A DNA stretch of 64,000 bases from Rhodocyclaceae bacterium (GTDB taxonomy: Bacteria > Pseudomonadota > Gammaproteobacteria > Burkholderiales > Rhodocyclaceae). Positions 25,546 through 36,367 of this stretch are shown here, in pieces. The notes beneath the pieces were generated by a model that saw nothing but the letters and a program-made list of their open reading frames with translations, searched no databases and had not been told where the DNA came from. The stretch is taken from the NCBI GenBank assembly GCA_016791105.1, contig JAEUNM010000088.1, forward strand, positions 1-64,000, read 5' to 3'. Every line of letters begins with the position of its first letter. Positions within the stretch are counted from its first letter, which is position 1. The position numbers were made by a program, and so were the translations under genes.

Positions 25546-26640
25546 ATGTTGTTCAAACGTTCTTTCCAGCGCGAAATCACAAATACCGCGGCGGCTGTGT
25601 TCGTCGTTCTGTTCGCCATATTGCTCACCACCCAGCTCGTACGCCTGCTTGCACAGGCCGCCGGCGGCAGGCTGGCCTCAGAGGCTGTGCTGGCCCTGCT
25701 CGGTTTTGGTGCCCTGAATTACCTCCCGGTGGTGTTGTCGCTTACCACATTCGTCGCAGTGTTAATGACATTGTCCCGAAATTACCGGGATTCCGAAATG
25801 TTCGTGTGGTTCGCGTCCGGGCAGGCATTAAGCGCATGGATACGGCCGGTGCTCGGGTTTGCCGTGCCTGTCGTCGTGCTGGTTGCAGCGCTTTCGCTGT
25901 TTCTGACGCCTTGGGCCTTGTCGGCCAGCGCGCGCCTGCAGCAAAAAATGAATGACCGTGACGACGCATCGCAAATTGCGCCCGGCACGTTTCGCGAATC
26001 CGGCAAGGCCGACCGGGTGTTTTTCGTCGAACAGTCGAATGCCACCGACGGCAGGATGCGCAATGTGTTCGTCAGTTCGTCCAGTCACGGCAATCTGGGC
26101 ATAACGGTTGCGCGCGACGGCCGCATGCAAACCGCAGAAAACGGCGATCGCTTCGTCGTGCTCGAAAACGGCAGCCGCTATGAAGGCTTGCCGGGTACGG
26201 CCGAATACAAGGTGATGCAGTTCGAGCGGTATTTTTTGCGGGTCGAAACGCGCGAAGCGCGTGCGCTCGATGATTCGCCGCGCTTTCTATCCACCTGGGA
26301 GTTGCTGCGTGCGCCGACCCGCGAGCGTCTGGGTGAATTTTTGTGGCGACTGGGCATACCGCTCGCCGCGCTCAATCTGGCCTTGCTGGCAATACCGCTG
26401 TCTTTCGTGAACCCGCGTGCCGGTCGCACCAGCAATATGGTCATGGCGCTACTCGCCTATCTCATTTACTCCAACCTCATCAGCGTGAGCCAGGCCTGGG
26501 TGGCAGGCGGGAAATTGCCCTTCGGCGTGGGGGTATGGGCGGTCCACCTGCTCATGCTTGCGGTTACGGCCGGGCTGTTCTACAAGCGCACGGCGGTGAT
26601 TCCGTTCTGGCGTCGCGTGCGACAGGGGGATATGGCCTGA
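25546..26640 (+). CDS. lptF: LPS export permease LptF
   Basis: 364 residues. One of the two YjgP/YjgQ-family permeases of the LptBFG ABC exporter, which pulls lipopolysaccharide from the inner membrane. The N-terminus MLFKRSFQREI and three N-terminal hydrophobic segments, a periplasmic beta-jellyroll (about 130-250) and three C-terminal segments fit the family. The ATG at 25546 agrees with homologues; the TTG at 25513 does not. It is followed by lptG, 96 bases later. pepA is divergent. Confidence 0.94.
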   Translation: MLFKRSFQREITNTAAAVFVVLFAILLTTQLVRLLAQAAGGRLASEAVLALLGFGALNYLPVVLSLTTFVAVLMTLSRNYRDSEMFVWFASGQALSAWIRPVLGFAVPVVVLVAALSLFLTPWALSASARLQQKMNDRDDASQIAPGTFRESGKADRVFFVEQSNATDGRMRNVFVSSSSHGNLGITVARDGRMQTAENGDRFVVLENGSRYEGLPGTAEYKVMQFERYFLRVETREARALDDSPRFLSTWELLRAPTRERLGEFLWRLGIPLAALNLALLAIPLSFVNPRAGRTSNMVMALLAYLIYSNLISVSQAWVAGGKLPFGVGVWAVHLLMLAVTAGLFYKRTAVIPFWRRVRQGDMA

Positions 26641-26736
26641 TGTCCAGCTATCCATGGCATTCGTCCCGGCTGAAGACGCAGCCGCGGCCGCAGGCGTGCG
26701 CCGTGGTCTTGCGTGCCCCAGGGCGGGAGGGCCTGC

Positions 26737-27807
26737 GTGGTATTTGAACGTTATTTGCGGCGTGAAATGCGCGCCGCGATTTTGCTGGTGCTGGTCGCAT
26801 TTCTGGGGCTGTTTTCATTTTTCGATCTTGTCCACGAACTGGAAGATCTCGGGCGCGGCGGTTATCAATTGCAGCATGCGGCGCTATTCGTATTGCTCAA
26901 GCTGCCCGGGCGTGCCTACGAACTATTGCCCATCGTGGTGCTCATCGGCTCGCTATATGCCTTCACGATGCTGGCGCGCCACTCGGAAATTACGGTCCTG
27001 CGCGCGTCCGGTCTGAGCACGCGCCAGTTGCTTGGACTATTGGCGCGGCAGGGGCTGTGGTATGCCCTCGCGACCTTTCTGATCGGCGAATTCGCTGCCC
27101 CGCCAGCGGAAGACGCGGCCCGCCTGCTCAAGTTGCACTACACCGCGGACGTAGTGGCGCAGGAATTCCGTTCGGGCGTGTGGATGAAGGACGGTTCGCG
27201 TTTCATCAACGTGCGCTCCGTGCTGCCGGACGGCAGTCTGGGCGGCATACGGATGTTTCTTTTCGACGCTGACCGGCAGCTAACGTCCATTCAGGAAGCC
27301 AAGGCCGCCACTTTCGTGCCGCCGGATACCTGGCGCCTGCAGGATGTCGTTCAGACCGAATTTACCGGCAGGGCGACGCGAGTGAGCAAACTGGACATGG
27401 TCCCGTGGCGAACCGAACTGACGCCCGGCATTTTGAGCGTAGGCCTTGCCGTACCGGAGCGCATGAGCGTGTATAGCCTTTACGTGTTTTCCCGCCACCT
27501 GGAGGAAAACCGCCAGAAATCCGACCGTTACGTGATTGCCCTGTGGAAGAAGCTTGTCTATCCGCTGGCCGTGTTCGTGATGCTGGCGCTGGCACTACCT
27601 TTTGCCTACATGCACGATCGCATGGGTGCCGTGAGCGTCAAGGTGTTTGTTGGCATCATGATAGGCATTCTGTTTCACATGTTGAACGGCCTGTTTTCCA
27701 ACCTGGGCATCATCAACAGTTGGCCGGCTCCGGTCGCGGCGCTCACTCCCAGTCTGCTGTTTCTGGCGACCGCGTGGAGCATGATGTGGTGGGTGGAGCG
27801 GCGCTGA
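26737..27807 (+). CDS. lptG: LPS export permease LptG
   Basis: 356 residues, partner of LptF. It starts VVFERYLRREMRAAILLVL and has three transmembrane segments at each end with a periplasmic jellyroll between (about 120-250). The start is a GTG at 26737 preceded by GGGAGG six bases upstream, matching the family start; the frame upstream to 26713 is not needed. The gene ends convergently with the RDD gene. Together with lptF it forms an operon. Confidence 0.94.
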   Translation: MVFERYLRREMRAAILLVLVAFLGLFSFFDLVHELEDLGRGGYQLQHAALFVLLKLPGRAYELLPIVVLIGSLYAFTMLARHSEITVLRASGLSTRQLLGLLARQGLWYALATFLIGEFAAPPAEDAARLLKLHYTADVVAQEFRSGVWMKDGSRFINVRSVLPDGSLGGIRMFLFDADRQLTSIQEAKAATFVPPDTWRLQDVVQTEFTGRATRVSKLDMVPWRTELTPGILSVGLAVPERMSVYSLYVFSRHLEENRQKSDRYVIALWKKLVYPLAVFVMLALALPFAYMHDRMGAVSVKVFVGIMIGILFHMLNGLFSNLGIINSWPAPVAALTPSLLFLATAWSMMWWVERR

Positions 27808-27877
27808 TCGCGGCCATACAGGCGGCCAGCATGGGGCAGGTGCTTGTGCCGGGCACCCCGGACAAACAGCCTCTGTC

Positions 27878-28342
27878 TTATTTGCCCTGTGGGCGCAGAA
27901 ATACTACCCGCGTGCCGGCCAGGCGGTCGTGCAAGAACTGGCGGTCGCGGTCGATAAAGGCCCATACGATGCCGGCGCCGAAAAACATGAGCGAGGGCCA
28001 GCACAGTAGGTAGCGCAGCAATGCACGAGACACTGGAATTTCCGGGCTGCCGCGCACCGCGTCGGTGACGCGTATGCGCCAGGTCTGCATGGCCAGGGTT
28101 TGTCCGCCGCGCGTCCAATACCAGACGAAATAGGCGCCGAACAGGGCGAACACGTGCAGCCATTCCAGCCAGCCGGGCGCGGAAATTTTCCAGACCACGC
28201 CAAGTATCAGATACGGCAGCATGAAGCCCAGGCCCCATACGCCCAGCAATAACAGCACTTCGTACAACATGCTGGCGAGGCGCCGGCGCAAGGTGGCGCG
28301 CTCGAAAATTGGTGCCGGAATGGCGTCAGCCGTGTTCGTCAA
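27878..28342 (-). CDS. RDD family membrane protein
   Basis: 154 residues with the RDD layout: FERATLRRRLASMLYEVLLLL at the start, hydrophobic segments near 25-50, 63-78 and 106-128, and the closing FIDRDRQFLHDRLAGT. RDD proteins are small membrane proteins of uncertain, possibly ion-transport, function. The TTG at 28342 is the only start that keeps the conserved N-terminal Arg block; an ATG at 28270 would delete it. No strong ribosome binding site is seen. The 208 bases upstream, up to the DUF3106 stop, hold nothing recognisable. Confidence 0.85.
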   Translation of the reverse strand: MTNTADAIPAPIFERATLRRRLASMLYEVLLLLGVWGLGFMLPYLILGVVWKISAPGWLEWLHVFALFGAYFVWYWTRGGQTLAMQTWRIRVTDAVRGSPEIPVSRALLRYLLCWPSLMFFGAGIVWAFIDRDRQFLHDRLAGTRVVFLRPQGK

Positions 28343-28550
28343 TTGGGGATGTTGGATTCAGAGAAGGTCAAGGGGGGCCGGCGGTCGGAGGTGTTAATGC
28401 GAAACGTCACTGTGGCAGCTTTCCGCGCCGATCGAGCCGCTGCGGCGTGTGTCAGGGCCACTGGCCGGCCTTCATGGCGGGCCGGACAAGGCGGGGCTGA
28501 GGTCGATTCGTAGCGTGTTTCGACGGCCGAATCTGGCGCCCGCAAAACGT

Positions 28551-29204
28551 TCAGCGTGATGATTCTACCGCGGATGGCTGGGGCAGTTTGTCTGCGAGCG
28601 CGCCGTTCCCGTCCGCGGGGCTTGCGGCTGCCGCGGTGGTGGCTGCCGGCGTGGCCTGCGGCAGGCGTGCGGCGGGCGAAATTTTCGGCAGCAAGTCCTG
28701 CGGAATGACTTGTGGCCTGGGATTTGCCAGCGGCTTGGCATTGCCGCGTGAAGCAAGCTGGCGTGCCGGCGGGGCTTTGGCTTCGGCGGCCAGACGCCTC
28801 TTTTCTTCATCGGGCAGAACCGCGTATTCGCTCCACTTTTGCTTCAGGGCGTAACGCTCGCTGGCCGGCTTTTTTTGCCAATTGCGGTATCGTTCGCGCG
28901 CCTTGCGGCGCTCTTCCGGGGTGAGCTTGGCCCACTCGCGCATGCGCGACTGGACGCGGTCCTGTTCGTCCTGCGTCATGGCCAGAAAGCGATCGGCGAT
29001 ACCCAGCCACTTGCGTTTGCGCAGATCTTCCAGGCGATTCCAGTCGTCGCCAAGCGGGGCGAGCACCTGCCGTTGTTGCGGCGTGAGCTGTGCCCAGGCC
29101 GGTTCGCGAAAATGCGGGATGCCTTCGGCTTGCGCCCCGGCCGGTAAGGCCAGCGCGAGCGCCAGGGTCAGCGCTGCGACGAGGCTGTATTGCTTTTCAA
29201 CCAC
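28551..29204 (-). CDS. Secreted DUF3106 protein
   Basis: 217 residues. It starts at a GTG (29204) inside the end of the DUF3619 gene and has a signal peptide (YSLVAALTLALALALPAGAQA). The exported region has tandem helical units containing LTPQQRQ, MTQDEQDR, LTPEERRK and LPDEEKRR, then a Pro/Ala-rich tail from about residue 135. The LTxxQ/E-type repeats recall Spy/CpxP periplasmic helical hairpins, though homology is not established. It is the third gene of the sigma-DUF3619-DUF3106 operon, so it may be the periplasmic sensor or output of that sigma system. Confidence 0.82.
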   Translation of the reverse strand: MVEKQYSLVAALTLALALALPAGAQAEGIPHFREPAWAQLTPQQRQVLAPLGDDWNRLEDLRKRKWLGIADRFLAMTQDEQDRVQSRMREWAKLTPEERRKARERYRNWQKKPASERYALKQKWSEYAVLPDEEKRRLAAEAKAPPARQLASRGNAKPLANPRPQVIPQDLLPKISPAARLPQATPAATTAAAASPADGNGALADKLPQPSAVESSR

Positions 29205-29554
29205 GTGTCGAATCCGCTGTCGAGATAAGCGGCGATGGGCAGGTCGTCGGCAAGCAGCGAGGTGTCCACTTCTTCGGCATCCGCGCTGCGCTGCAGGCCG
29301 CGCCAATAGCTCGTGCCGACTGCCGCACCGGCCACAACCAGGGCCAGCAGCCACACGGCCAGTCGGTTGCGCCGGCTTACTTCTCGGCCGCCGCTGACCG
29401 GACCGGCAAACGCCAATTCAGCCTGTAGTGCAGGATGCCGCGCCAGCGCCAATTGGCGCGCCCGGAACAACTTTTCTGTTACGTCGCGCGGCAGTTCCGC
29501 GCAGGCGTCATCAAGTGCGCGCCGCACACCGCGCGCAAATTCAGCTTCGTTCAT
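29168..29554 (-). CDS. DUF3619 membrane protein, candidate anti-sigma factor
   Basis: 128 residues. A cytoplasmic helical N-terminus (EAEFARGVRRALDDACAEL, about 3-50), one transmembrane helix (LAVWLLALVVAGAAVGTSYW, about 67-87) and a short acidic periplasmic end. Its ATG overlaps the sigma factor stop (ATGA), and its 3' end overlaps the DUF3106 start by 37 bases. This topology and gene order are what one expects of an anti-sigma factor, but DUF3619 has no assigned function that I know of. Confidence 0.82.
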   Translation of the reverse strand: MNEAEFARGVRRALDDACAELPRDVTEKLFRARQLALARHPALQAELAFAGPVSGGREVSRRNRLAVWLLALVVAGAAVGTSYWRGLQRSADAEEVDTSLLADDLPIAAYLDSGFDTWLKSNTASSQR

Positions 29555-30114
29555 AACCCGATTCCCCTGGCCTTGAGTGCTGCGGCCAGCGTGTGCACGG
29601 CACGCGAGCAATGTGTTTTGACACTGCCCTCCGAGCACCCCATTGCCGCCGCCGTTTCGGCGATGTCCATGTCTTCCCAGTAACGCATCAAAAACGCCTC
29701 GCGTTGACGCGGCGGCAGGCGCGAAATTTCACGTTCCAGGACTTCCATCACCTGCGTTTGCGAGAGGCTTTGTTCCGGCGACAGCCACGATGGCGAGTCC
29801 TGCGCCACTTCGATGGACTCGAGCGGGTCGTGGTCGTCTTCGTCGTCGGGCGACAGGTTGGACAACAGCGTGGTCCAGATCGATCGAACCTTGGAGCGGC
29901 GGAACCAGTCGCGAATGACGTTTTGCAGAATGCGCTGGAAAAGCATGGGAAATTCCGCCGCCGGGCGCTCGCCGTACTTTTCCGCAAGTTTCATCATGGC
30001 ATCCTGGACTGCGTCGAGCGCAGCTTCTTCTTCGCGCAGGGCATACATGGCCTGTTTGAACGCGCGCCGCTCTATGCCCGCGAGAAAATCGGAAAGTTCC
30101 GAGCGAGTGGCCAA
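29551..30114 (-). CDS. ECF-type RNA polymerase sigma factor
   Basis: 187 residues. Region 2 lies at about 15-75 (FKQAMYALREEEAALDAVQDA, MLFQRILQNVIRDWFRR) and region 4 at about 120-180 (LPPRQREAFLMRYWEDMDIAE, then the helix-turn-helix CSEGSVKTHCSRAVHTL). An acidic linker separates them. It starts at a TTG at 30114 preceded by GGGGGAG six bases away, a strong ribosome binding site. It heads a three-gene overlapping operon with DUF3619 and DUF3106 genes and is divergent from ilvB. Target promoters are unknown. Confidence 0.9.
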   Translation of the reverse strand: MATRSELSDFLAGIERRAFKQAMYALREEEAALDAVQDAMMKLAEKYGERPAAEFPMLFQRILQNVIRDWFRRSKVRSIWTTLLSNLSPDDEDDHDPLESIEVAQDSPSWLSPEQSLSQTQVMEVLEREISRLPPRQREAFLMRYWEDMDIAETAAAMGCSEGSVKTHCSRAVHTLAAALKARGIGL

Positions 30115-30281
30115 TCAAATCTCCCCCATGTCGCCGCGCTTGGCACGGCGTGTGCTGGTCTCTGGGCGCTGCGTGCGTCCGGACCGGCATGTTGTGATAC
30201 CGCTTGGCGGCTAAACCTTGACCGTCGCGCCGCAAATCATTAAGGTAGCAAGCTTTTCTGAAAAACTTGGGAACATCGGCG

Positions 30282-31991
30282 ATGGTTTTGACGGGCGCGG
30301 AGATTGTAGTCAGGTGCTTGCAGGAAGAAAAGGTCGAATACGTGTTCGGCTATCCTGGCGGCGCAGTTCTGTTCATTTATGACGAACTCTTCAAGCAGGA
30401 CAAGGTGCGTCACGTACTCGTGCGCCATGAGCAGGCCGCAGTACACGCGGCCGATGCGGTCGCGCGCTGCACCGACAAGGTGGGCGTGGCGCTGGTAACG
30501 TCCGGTCCCGGCCTCACCAATGCCGTCACCGGCATTGCGACGGCCTATATGGATTCGATTCCCATCGTGATCATTTCCGGCCAGGTGCCCACCGCGGCAA
30601 TCGGCCTGGATGCGTTCCAGGAAGTCGATACGGTCGGCATCACGCGTCCTTGCGTCAAGCACAATTTCCTCGTCAAAGACGCCAAGGACATTGCCCCGAC
30701 GATCAAGAAGGCGTTCTATCTGGCCAAAACGGGCCGGCCCGGCCCGGTGCTGGTGGATATTCCCAAGGACGTAACCGCGGCCAAGTGCGAATTCAGCTAT
30801 CCGCAAAGCGTGAGCATGCGCTCCTACAATCCGACCGTGAAGGGTCACCAGGGGCAAATCAAGAAAGCGCTGCAACTGTTGCTGGAAGCCAAGAAGCCCA
30901 TGATTTACGCTGGCGGCGGGGTGGTGCTGTCGGACAGTTCCGAACGCCTCATCCGCATCGCCCGCATGCTGGGTTTCCCGGTCACGAACACGCTCATGGG
31001 CCTGGGCGGCTATCCGGCCACCGACAAGCAGTCGGTCGGCATGCTGGGCATGCACGGTACCTACGAAGCCAATATGGCCATGCAGTACTGCGACGTGCTG
31101 CTGGCGGTGGGCGCGCGCTTTGATGACCGCGTGATCGGCAATCCGGCGCATTTCGCGCAGGTGGCGCGCAAAATCATCCATATCGACGTCGATCCGTCTT
31201 CCATTTCCAAGCGCGTGCGGGTCGATGTGCCCATCGTCGGCAATCTGCCTGAGGTGATGGATGACCTCATCCGCCTGCTCGAAGCCACGACCGAACGCCC
31301 CGATCGCGAAGCGCTCGACACCTGGTGGAAGCAAATCGACGAGTGGCGCCGCCGCGATTGCCTGAAGTACAAGAAGAGCGACGAAATCATCAAGCCGCAA
31401 CTGGTGATCGAAAAGCTCTGGCAGGTTACCAATGGCGACGCCTTCGTGACCTCCGACGTGGGCCAGCACCAGATGTGGGCCGCGCAATATTACAAATTCG
31501 ACAAGCCGCGCCGCTGGATCAATTCCGGCGGCCTGGGCACCATGGGCGTGGGTATTCCATACGCGATGGGAGTGCAGATGGCACACCCCGGCTCACCGGT
31601 GGCCGTGGTGACTGGCGAGGCCTCCGTGCAAATGTGCATACAGGAATTGTCGACCTGCAAGCAGTACCGGCTGCCCATCAAGATTTGCAATCTGAACAAT
31701 CGGTATCTGGGCATGGTGCGGCAGTGGCAGGAATTTTTCCACGGCAATCGCTATTCCGAGTCCTACATGGATTCCTTGCCGGATTTCGCAAAACTGGCCG
31801 AAGCCTATGGCCACGTCGGCCTGCGCGTGGAAAAGCCGAGCGAGGTCGAGGATGCCTTGCGCGAAGCGTTCCGCCGCAAGAACGACCTCGTATTCCTGGA
31901 TTTCCAGGTGGATCAGACAGAAAACGTATACCCCATGGTCCAGGGCGGCAAAGGTCTGACCGAAATGATTCTTGCGCCCGAAGATCTTTGA
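30282..31991 (+). CDS. ilvB: Acetolactate synthase large subunit
   Basis: 569 residues. This TPP-, FAD- and Mg-dependent enzyme makes 2-acetolactate or acetohydroxybutyrate, the first common step to valine, leucine and isoleucine. The TPP-activating Glu50 lies in RHEQAAVHAADA, and the central FAD domain and C-terminal TPP domain are complete. Oddity: the Mg/TPP motif usually written GDG (often GEG in betaproteobacteria) reads G-E-A at 445-447, with the distal Asn pair in NLNN intact. The ATG at 30282 (MVLTGAEIVV) is preferred over the TTG at 30267; GGGAA lies upstream. It heads the ilvB-ilvH-ilvC run. Confidence 0.95.
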   Translation: MVLTGAEIVVRCLQEEKVEYVFGYPGGAVLFIYDELFKQDKVRHVLVRHEQAAVHAADAVARCTDKVGVALVTSGPGLTNAVTGIATAYMDSIPIVIISGQVPTAAIGLDAFQEVDTVGITRPCVKHNFLVKDAKDIAPTIKKAFYLAKTGRPGPVLVDIPKDVTAAKCEFSYPQSVSMRSYNPTVKGHQGQIKKALQLLLEAKKPMIYAGGGVVLSDSSERLIRIARMLGFPVTNTLMGLGGYPATDKQSVGMLGMHGTYEANMAMQYCDVLLAVGARFDDRVIGNPAHFAQVARKIIHIDVDPSSISKRVRVDVPIVGNLPEVMDDLIRLLEATTERPDREALDTWWKQIDEWRRRDCLKYKKSDEIIKPQLVIEKLWQVTNGDAFVTSDVGQHQMWAAQYYKFDKPRRWINSGGLGTMGVGIPYAMGVQMAHPGSPVAVVTGEASVQMCIQELSTCKQYRLPIKICNLNNRYLGMVRQWQEFFHGNRYSESYMDSLPDFAKLAEAYGHVGLRVEKPSEVEDALREAFRRKNDLVFLDFQVDQTENVYPMVQGGKGLTEMILAPEDL

Positions 31992-32155
31992 TGCAACGAT
32001 GACGCTGCGCCAGTCAGGGCAAGACAGCGCGGAGCTATATCCGCATGTCTAGCGTGTCCCGTCCTACCGGGGCGGGGTACGCGCGGGCACCGGCTTCCGG
32101 CAGCCCGTTGCCAGCCCTGCCTTGGCTTCCCAAAATTTCAACGAGCAAACCCACC

Positions 32156-33713
<1,558 letters not shown>

Positions 33714-33767
33714 TCGGCGCCTCGATCCTGGGTGCGGGCAGTGCGCCCGCGTGCAACTCTGAAGGCA

Positions 33768-33798
33768 AAGCCGCCGGCGTTCAAGGCCGGCGGTTTCA
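33768..33798 (+). terminator. Hairpin terminator after ilvC
   Basis: CCGCCGGC (33771-33778), a seven-base loop and GCCGGCGG (33786-33793) form an eight-pair GC stem followed by TTTCATC. The T-run is short, so termination may be partial, but its position right after ilvC is convincing. Confidence 0.6.
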
Positions 33799-33828
33799 TC
33801 GTGTCCGCCGCGTGGCGGCCTGAATCCC

Positions 33829-34470
33829 ATGCAAAACTATCCCCATCCCATACTTGCACGTGAAGGCTGGCCGTTTATCGGACTAAGTCTGGGCATCGCG
33901 CTCATGGTGACGGCCGTCGCGCCTTTGTGGTCGGCGCCGTTCTGGATATTGTTCCTGTTCGTGGTGCAGTTTTTCCGCGATCCGGCGCGCCCCGTGCCGC
34001 AGGGCATGAAGGACGTGCTATCGCCCGCAGACGGGCGCATCGTCGCGATCGAACAGGTTCAAGACCCTTACCTCAATCGCAGCGCGCTCAAAATCAGCGT
34101 GTTCATGAACGTGTTCAACGTTCATTCCAACCGCTCGCCGGTCGATGGCGAAGTCAAACAGCGCTGGTACAACCCCGGGCAATTCGTCAATGCCGCGCTC
34201 GAGAAAGCGTCCACCGAGAACGAGCGCAACGCGCTGTGGATTGTTACCCGTGCCGGGCAGGACGTTACCTGCGTACAGGTTGCCGGTCTCGTCGCGCGGC
34301 GCATCCTGTGCTATGTGCAGGGCGGCGCGCAATTGTCGCGCGGGCAGCGTTACGGCTTTATCCGCTTCGGTTCGCGGGTCGATGTCTATTTGCCTACCGA
34401 TGCGCGCCCGCGCGTAACGATAGGCGACAAGGTAAGCGCAAGCAGCACCGTGCTTGCGGAATTTGCCTGA
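33829..34470 (+). CDS. psd: Phosphatidylserine decarboxylase proenzyme
   Basis: 213 residues, the short PSD-A form. It converts phosphatidylserine to phosphatidylethanolamine at the inner membrane. Two hydrophobic segments lie at about 14-31 and 33-48. The conserved [17 protein letters not shown] stretch is at 91-107. Autocleavage to make the pyruvoyl group is expected at Gly181-Ser182 in RFGSRVD. It is followed by pssA, which supplies its substrate, and is preceded by the ilvC terminator. Confidence 0.95.
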   Translation: MQNYPHPILAREGWPFIGLSLGIALMVTAVAPLWSAPFWILFLFVVQFFRDPARPVPQGMKDVLSPADGRIVAIEQVQDPYLNRSALKISVFMNVFNVHSNRSPVDGEVKQRWYNPGQFVNAALEKASTENERNALWIVTRAGQDVTCVQVAGLVARRILCYVQGGAQLSRGQRYGFIRFGSRVDVYLPTDARPRVTIGDKVSASSTVLAEFA

Positions 34471-34543
34471 ATCAGGCCGCGCCGGATTACAATCCAGCGC
34501 GACCGGCGCACACCGCACCGGACCTAAGGACGCAACGCCCCCC

Positions 34544-35308
34544 ATGCCGCCAGAAATGCGCTCACGCAAAATATTGGTCAATCCTGAATTGCGCCGGCGC
34601 GGCATTTATATTCTTCCGAATCTATTTACCACCGCAGCACTGTTCGCCGGCTTTTATTCCATCGTTCAGGCCATGAACCAGCGCTTCGAGCACGCTGCGG
34701 TGGCGATTTTCGTCGCCATGGTGCTGGACGGACTGGACGGCCGCGTGGCGCGGCTGACGCACACACAGTCGGCATTCGGTGCGGAATACGATTCCCTGTC
34801 GGACATGGTGTCTTTCGGTGTCGCGCCCGCACTGGTGGCATACGAATGGGCCATGCGCGGGCTGGGCAAATGGGGCTGGATTGCGGCTTTCATTTACTGC
34901 GCCGGGGCGGCATTGCGGCTGGCGCGCTTCAATACCAATATCGACGTGGTCGACAAGCGCTATTTTCAGGGCTTGCCCAGTCCGTCGGCAGCGGCGCTGG
35001 TTGCCGGGATGGTGTGGATCATGATCGATCTGGGCATAAGCGGCGAGGAAGTGCGCTGGTATGCGTTCGCGATCACCATTTTTGCCGGGCTCACCATGGT
35101 GAGCAACATACGCTATTACAGCGGCAAGGAAATCAATTTGCGGCGCAGCGTGCCGTTTTTCGTGATCATCGGCTTCGTGCTGGCATTGGGCGTCCTGTCG
35201 GCCAATCCGCCACTCGCCTTGTTCGCGCTGTTCCTCGTCTATGCGGCTTCCGGCTACGTGCTGGCGTTTTGGCAACTGGTGTCGAAGCGCCGCGGCGGCA
35301 ATCCCTGA
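34544..35308 (+). CDS. pssA: CDP-diacylglycerol-serine O-phosphatidyltransferase
   Basis: 254 residues. It makes phosphatidylserine from CDP-diacylglycerol and serine. The CDP-alcohol phosphotransferase signature is complete: DGLDGRVAR, then G and two Asp in FGAEYDSLSD. There are about six to eight hydrophobic segments. The start is placed at the ATG at 34544 (AAGGA 13 bases upstream); the ATG at 34556 is a possible alternative. With psd it forms the phosphatidylethanolamine pathway. Confidence 0.94.
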   Translation: MPPEMRSRKILVNPELRRRGIYILPNLFTTAALFAGFYSIVQAMNQRFEHAAVAIFVAMVLDGLDGRVARLTHTQSAFGAEYDSLSDMVSFGVAPALVAYEWAMRGLGKWGWIAAFIYCAGAALRLARFNTNIDVVDKRYFQGLPSPSAAALVAGMVWIMIDLGISGEEVRWYAFAITIFAGLTMVSNIRYYSGKEINLRRSVPFFVIIGFVLALGVLSANPPLALFALFLVYAASGYVLAFWQLVSKRRGGNP

Positions 35309-35354
35309 GCACCCTTGATTTCGCGCGCTTGGCGCCAGGGCGCGCTGGCGCGGT

Positions 35355-35383
35355 TTGGCCGGGGCTTGCCGGGCACGTATAAT
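35355..35383 (+). promoter_or_regulatory. Sigma-70 promoter of the ribF-ispH operon
   Basis: TTGGCC (-35, 35355-35360) and a consensus TATAAT (-10, 35378-35383) are separated by 17 bases. The expected transcription start near 35390 places a TTG at 35392 at the extreme 5' end, favouring the TTG at 35416 as the ribF start. Confidence 0.7.
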
Positions 35384-35415
35384 TACAGGTTTTGCAAAGC
35401 ATTCCGGGGCGGCAT

Positions 35416-36363
35416 TTGCGCGTATTGCGTGGCCTTGAACCGCGGGAATCCAGCCCGACGGTTCTCACTATAGGCAATTTCGACGGCATACACCGCGGCC
35501 ATGAAGCGCTGCTGGCGGTGCTGGTCGCGCGCGCGCGTGCGCTCGGCCTGCCGGCCACGGTGATGACTTTCGAGCCGCATCCGCGCGAATTTTTTGCGCC
35601 GCATCAGGCGCCCGCCCGCCTGAGCAGCCTGCGCGACAAGTTGGAGCGCCTCGAAAGCCTGGGTGTGGACCAGGTGTACGTGTGCCGCTTCAACAAGGCG
35701 ATGGCCGGCATGGAAGCGCAGCGCTTTATCGATGTTTTGCTGGTGCACAGGCTGCGCGTGCGCCATGTGGTCATAGGCGACGATTTTCGCTTCGGGCGCG
35801 GGCGTTGCGGCGATTTTGCGCTGCTTCAAGCGGCTGGCGGCGCGGCGGGGTTCCAGGTCGAGGCCATGCATACGGTGGAAATCGACGCCATGCGCGTGTC
35901 CAGCTCCAGCCTGCGCGCGGCGCTGGAAGGCGGCGATCTCGATTTGGCCGAACGCATGCAGGGACGACGCTTTCAGTTGTGTGGCCGTGTTGGCCATGGC
36001 AACAAGTTGGGGCGCAATCTGGGCTTCCCTACCGCCAACCTGCGATTGCACGGCCGCCGCCTGCCGCTGGCGGGAATTTATGCGGTGAGCGTTGAAGGTG
36101 AGGGCCTTGCCCTGCATGTAGGAGCGGCGAGCCTGGGCGTGCGGCCGACTTTGGGTGCCGGTCTGGCGCCCAGTTGCGAGGTTTTTTTGCTGGATTTCGA
36201 TGGTGACCTTTACCGGCGCCGTTTGCGCATCACGTTTCACAAGCGGCTGCGCGAAGAACGCAAATTCGAAACGCTCGATGCACTAAAAGCCGCCATTGCC
36301 GCGGATGTGGCGGCGACGCGCGCGTATTTCGACACTTTTCAATCCAACCAGAAAGCGGTTTGA
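35416..36363 (+). CDS. ribF: Bifunctional riboflavin kinase/FAD synthetase
   Basis: 315 residues. It phosphorylates riboflavin to FMN and adenylates FMN to FAD. The nucleotidyltransferase half carries NFDGIHRGH (21-29) and [11 protein letters not shown]; the kinase half carries [20 protein letters not shown]. The start is placed at the TTG at 35416 (LRVLRGLEP, the family's usual N-terminus), supported by the position of the promoter; the TTG at 35392 is the alternative. It is the first gene of ribF-ileS-lspA-fkpB-ispH, an arrangement common in proteobacteria. Confidence 0.94.
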   Translation: MRVLRGLEPRESSPTVLTIGNFDGIHRGHEALLAVLVARARALGLPATVMTFEPHPREFFAPHQAPARLSSLRDKLERLESLGVDQVYVCRFNKAMAGMEAQRFIDVLLVHRLRVRHVVIGDDFRFGRGRCGDFALLQAAGGAAGFQVEAMHTVEIDAMRVSSSSLRAALEGGDLDLAERMQGRRFQLCGRVGHGNKLGRNLGFPTANLRLHGRRLPLAGIYAVSVEGEGLALHVGAASLGVRPTLGAGLAPSCEVFLLDFDGDLYRRRLRITFHKRLREERKFETLDALKAAIAADVAATRAYFDTFQSNQKAV

Positions 36364-36367
36364 ACCC

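Noticed and set aside
30218..30246. Possible ilvB promoter TTGACC-17-TAAGGT
   Set aside because: The -10 matches the consensus at only three of six positions; not firm enough to list.
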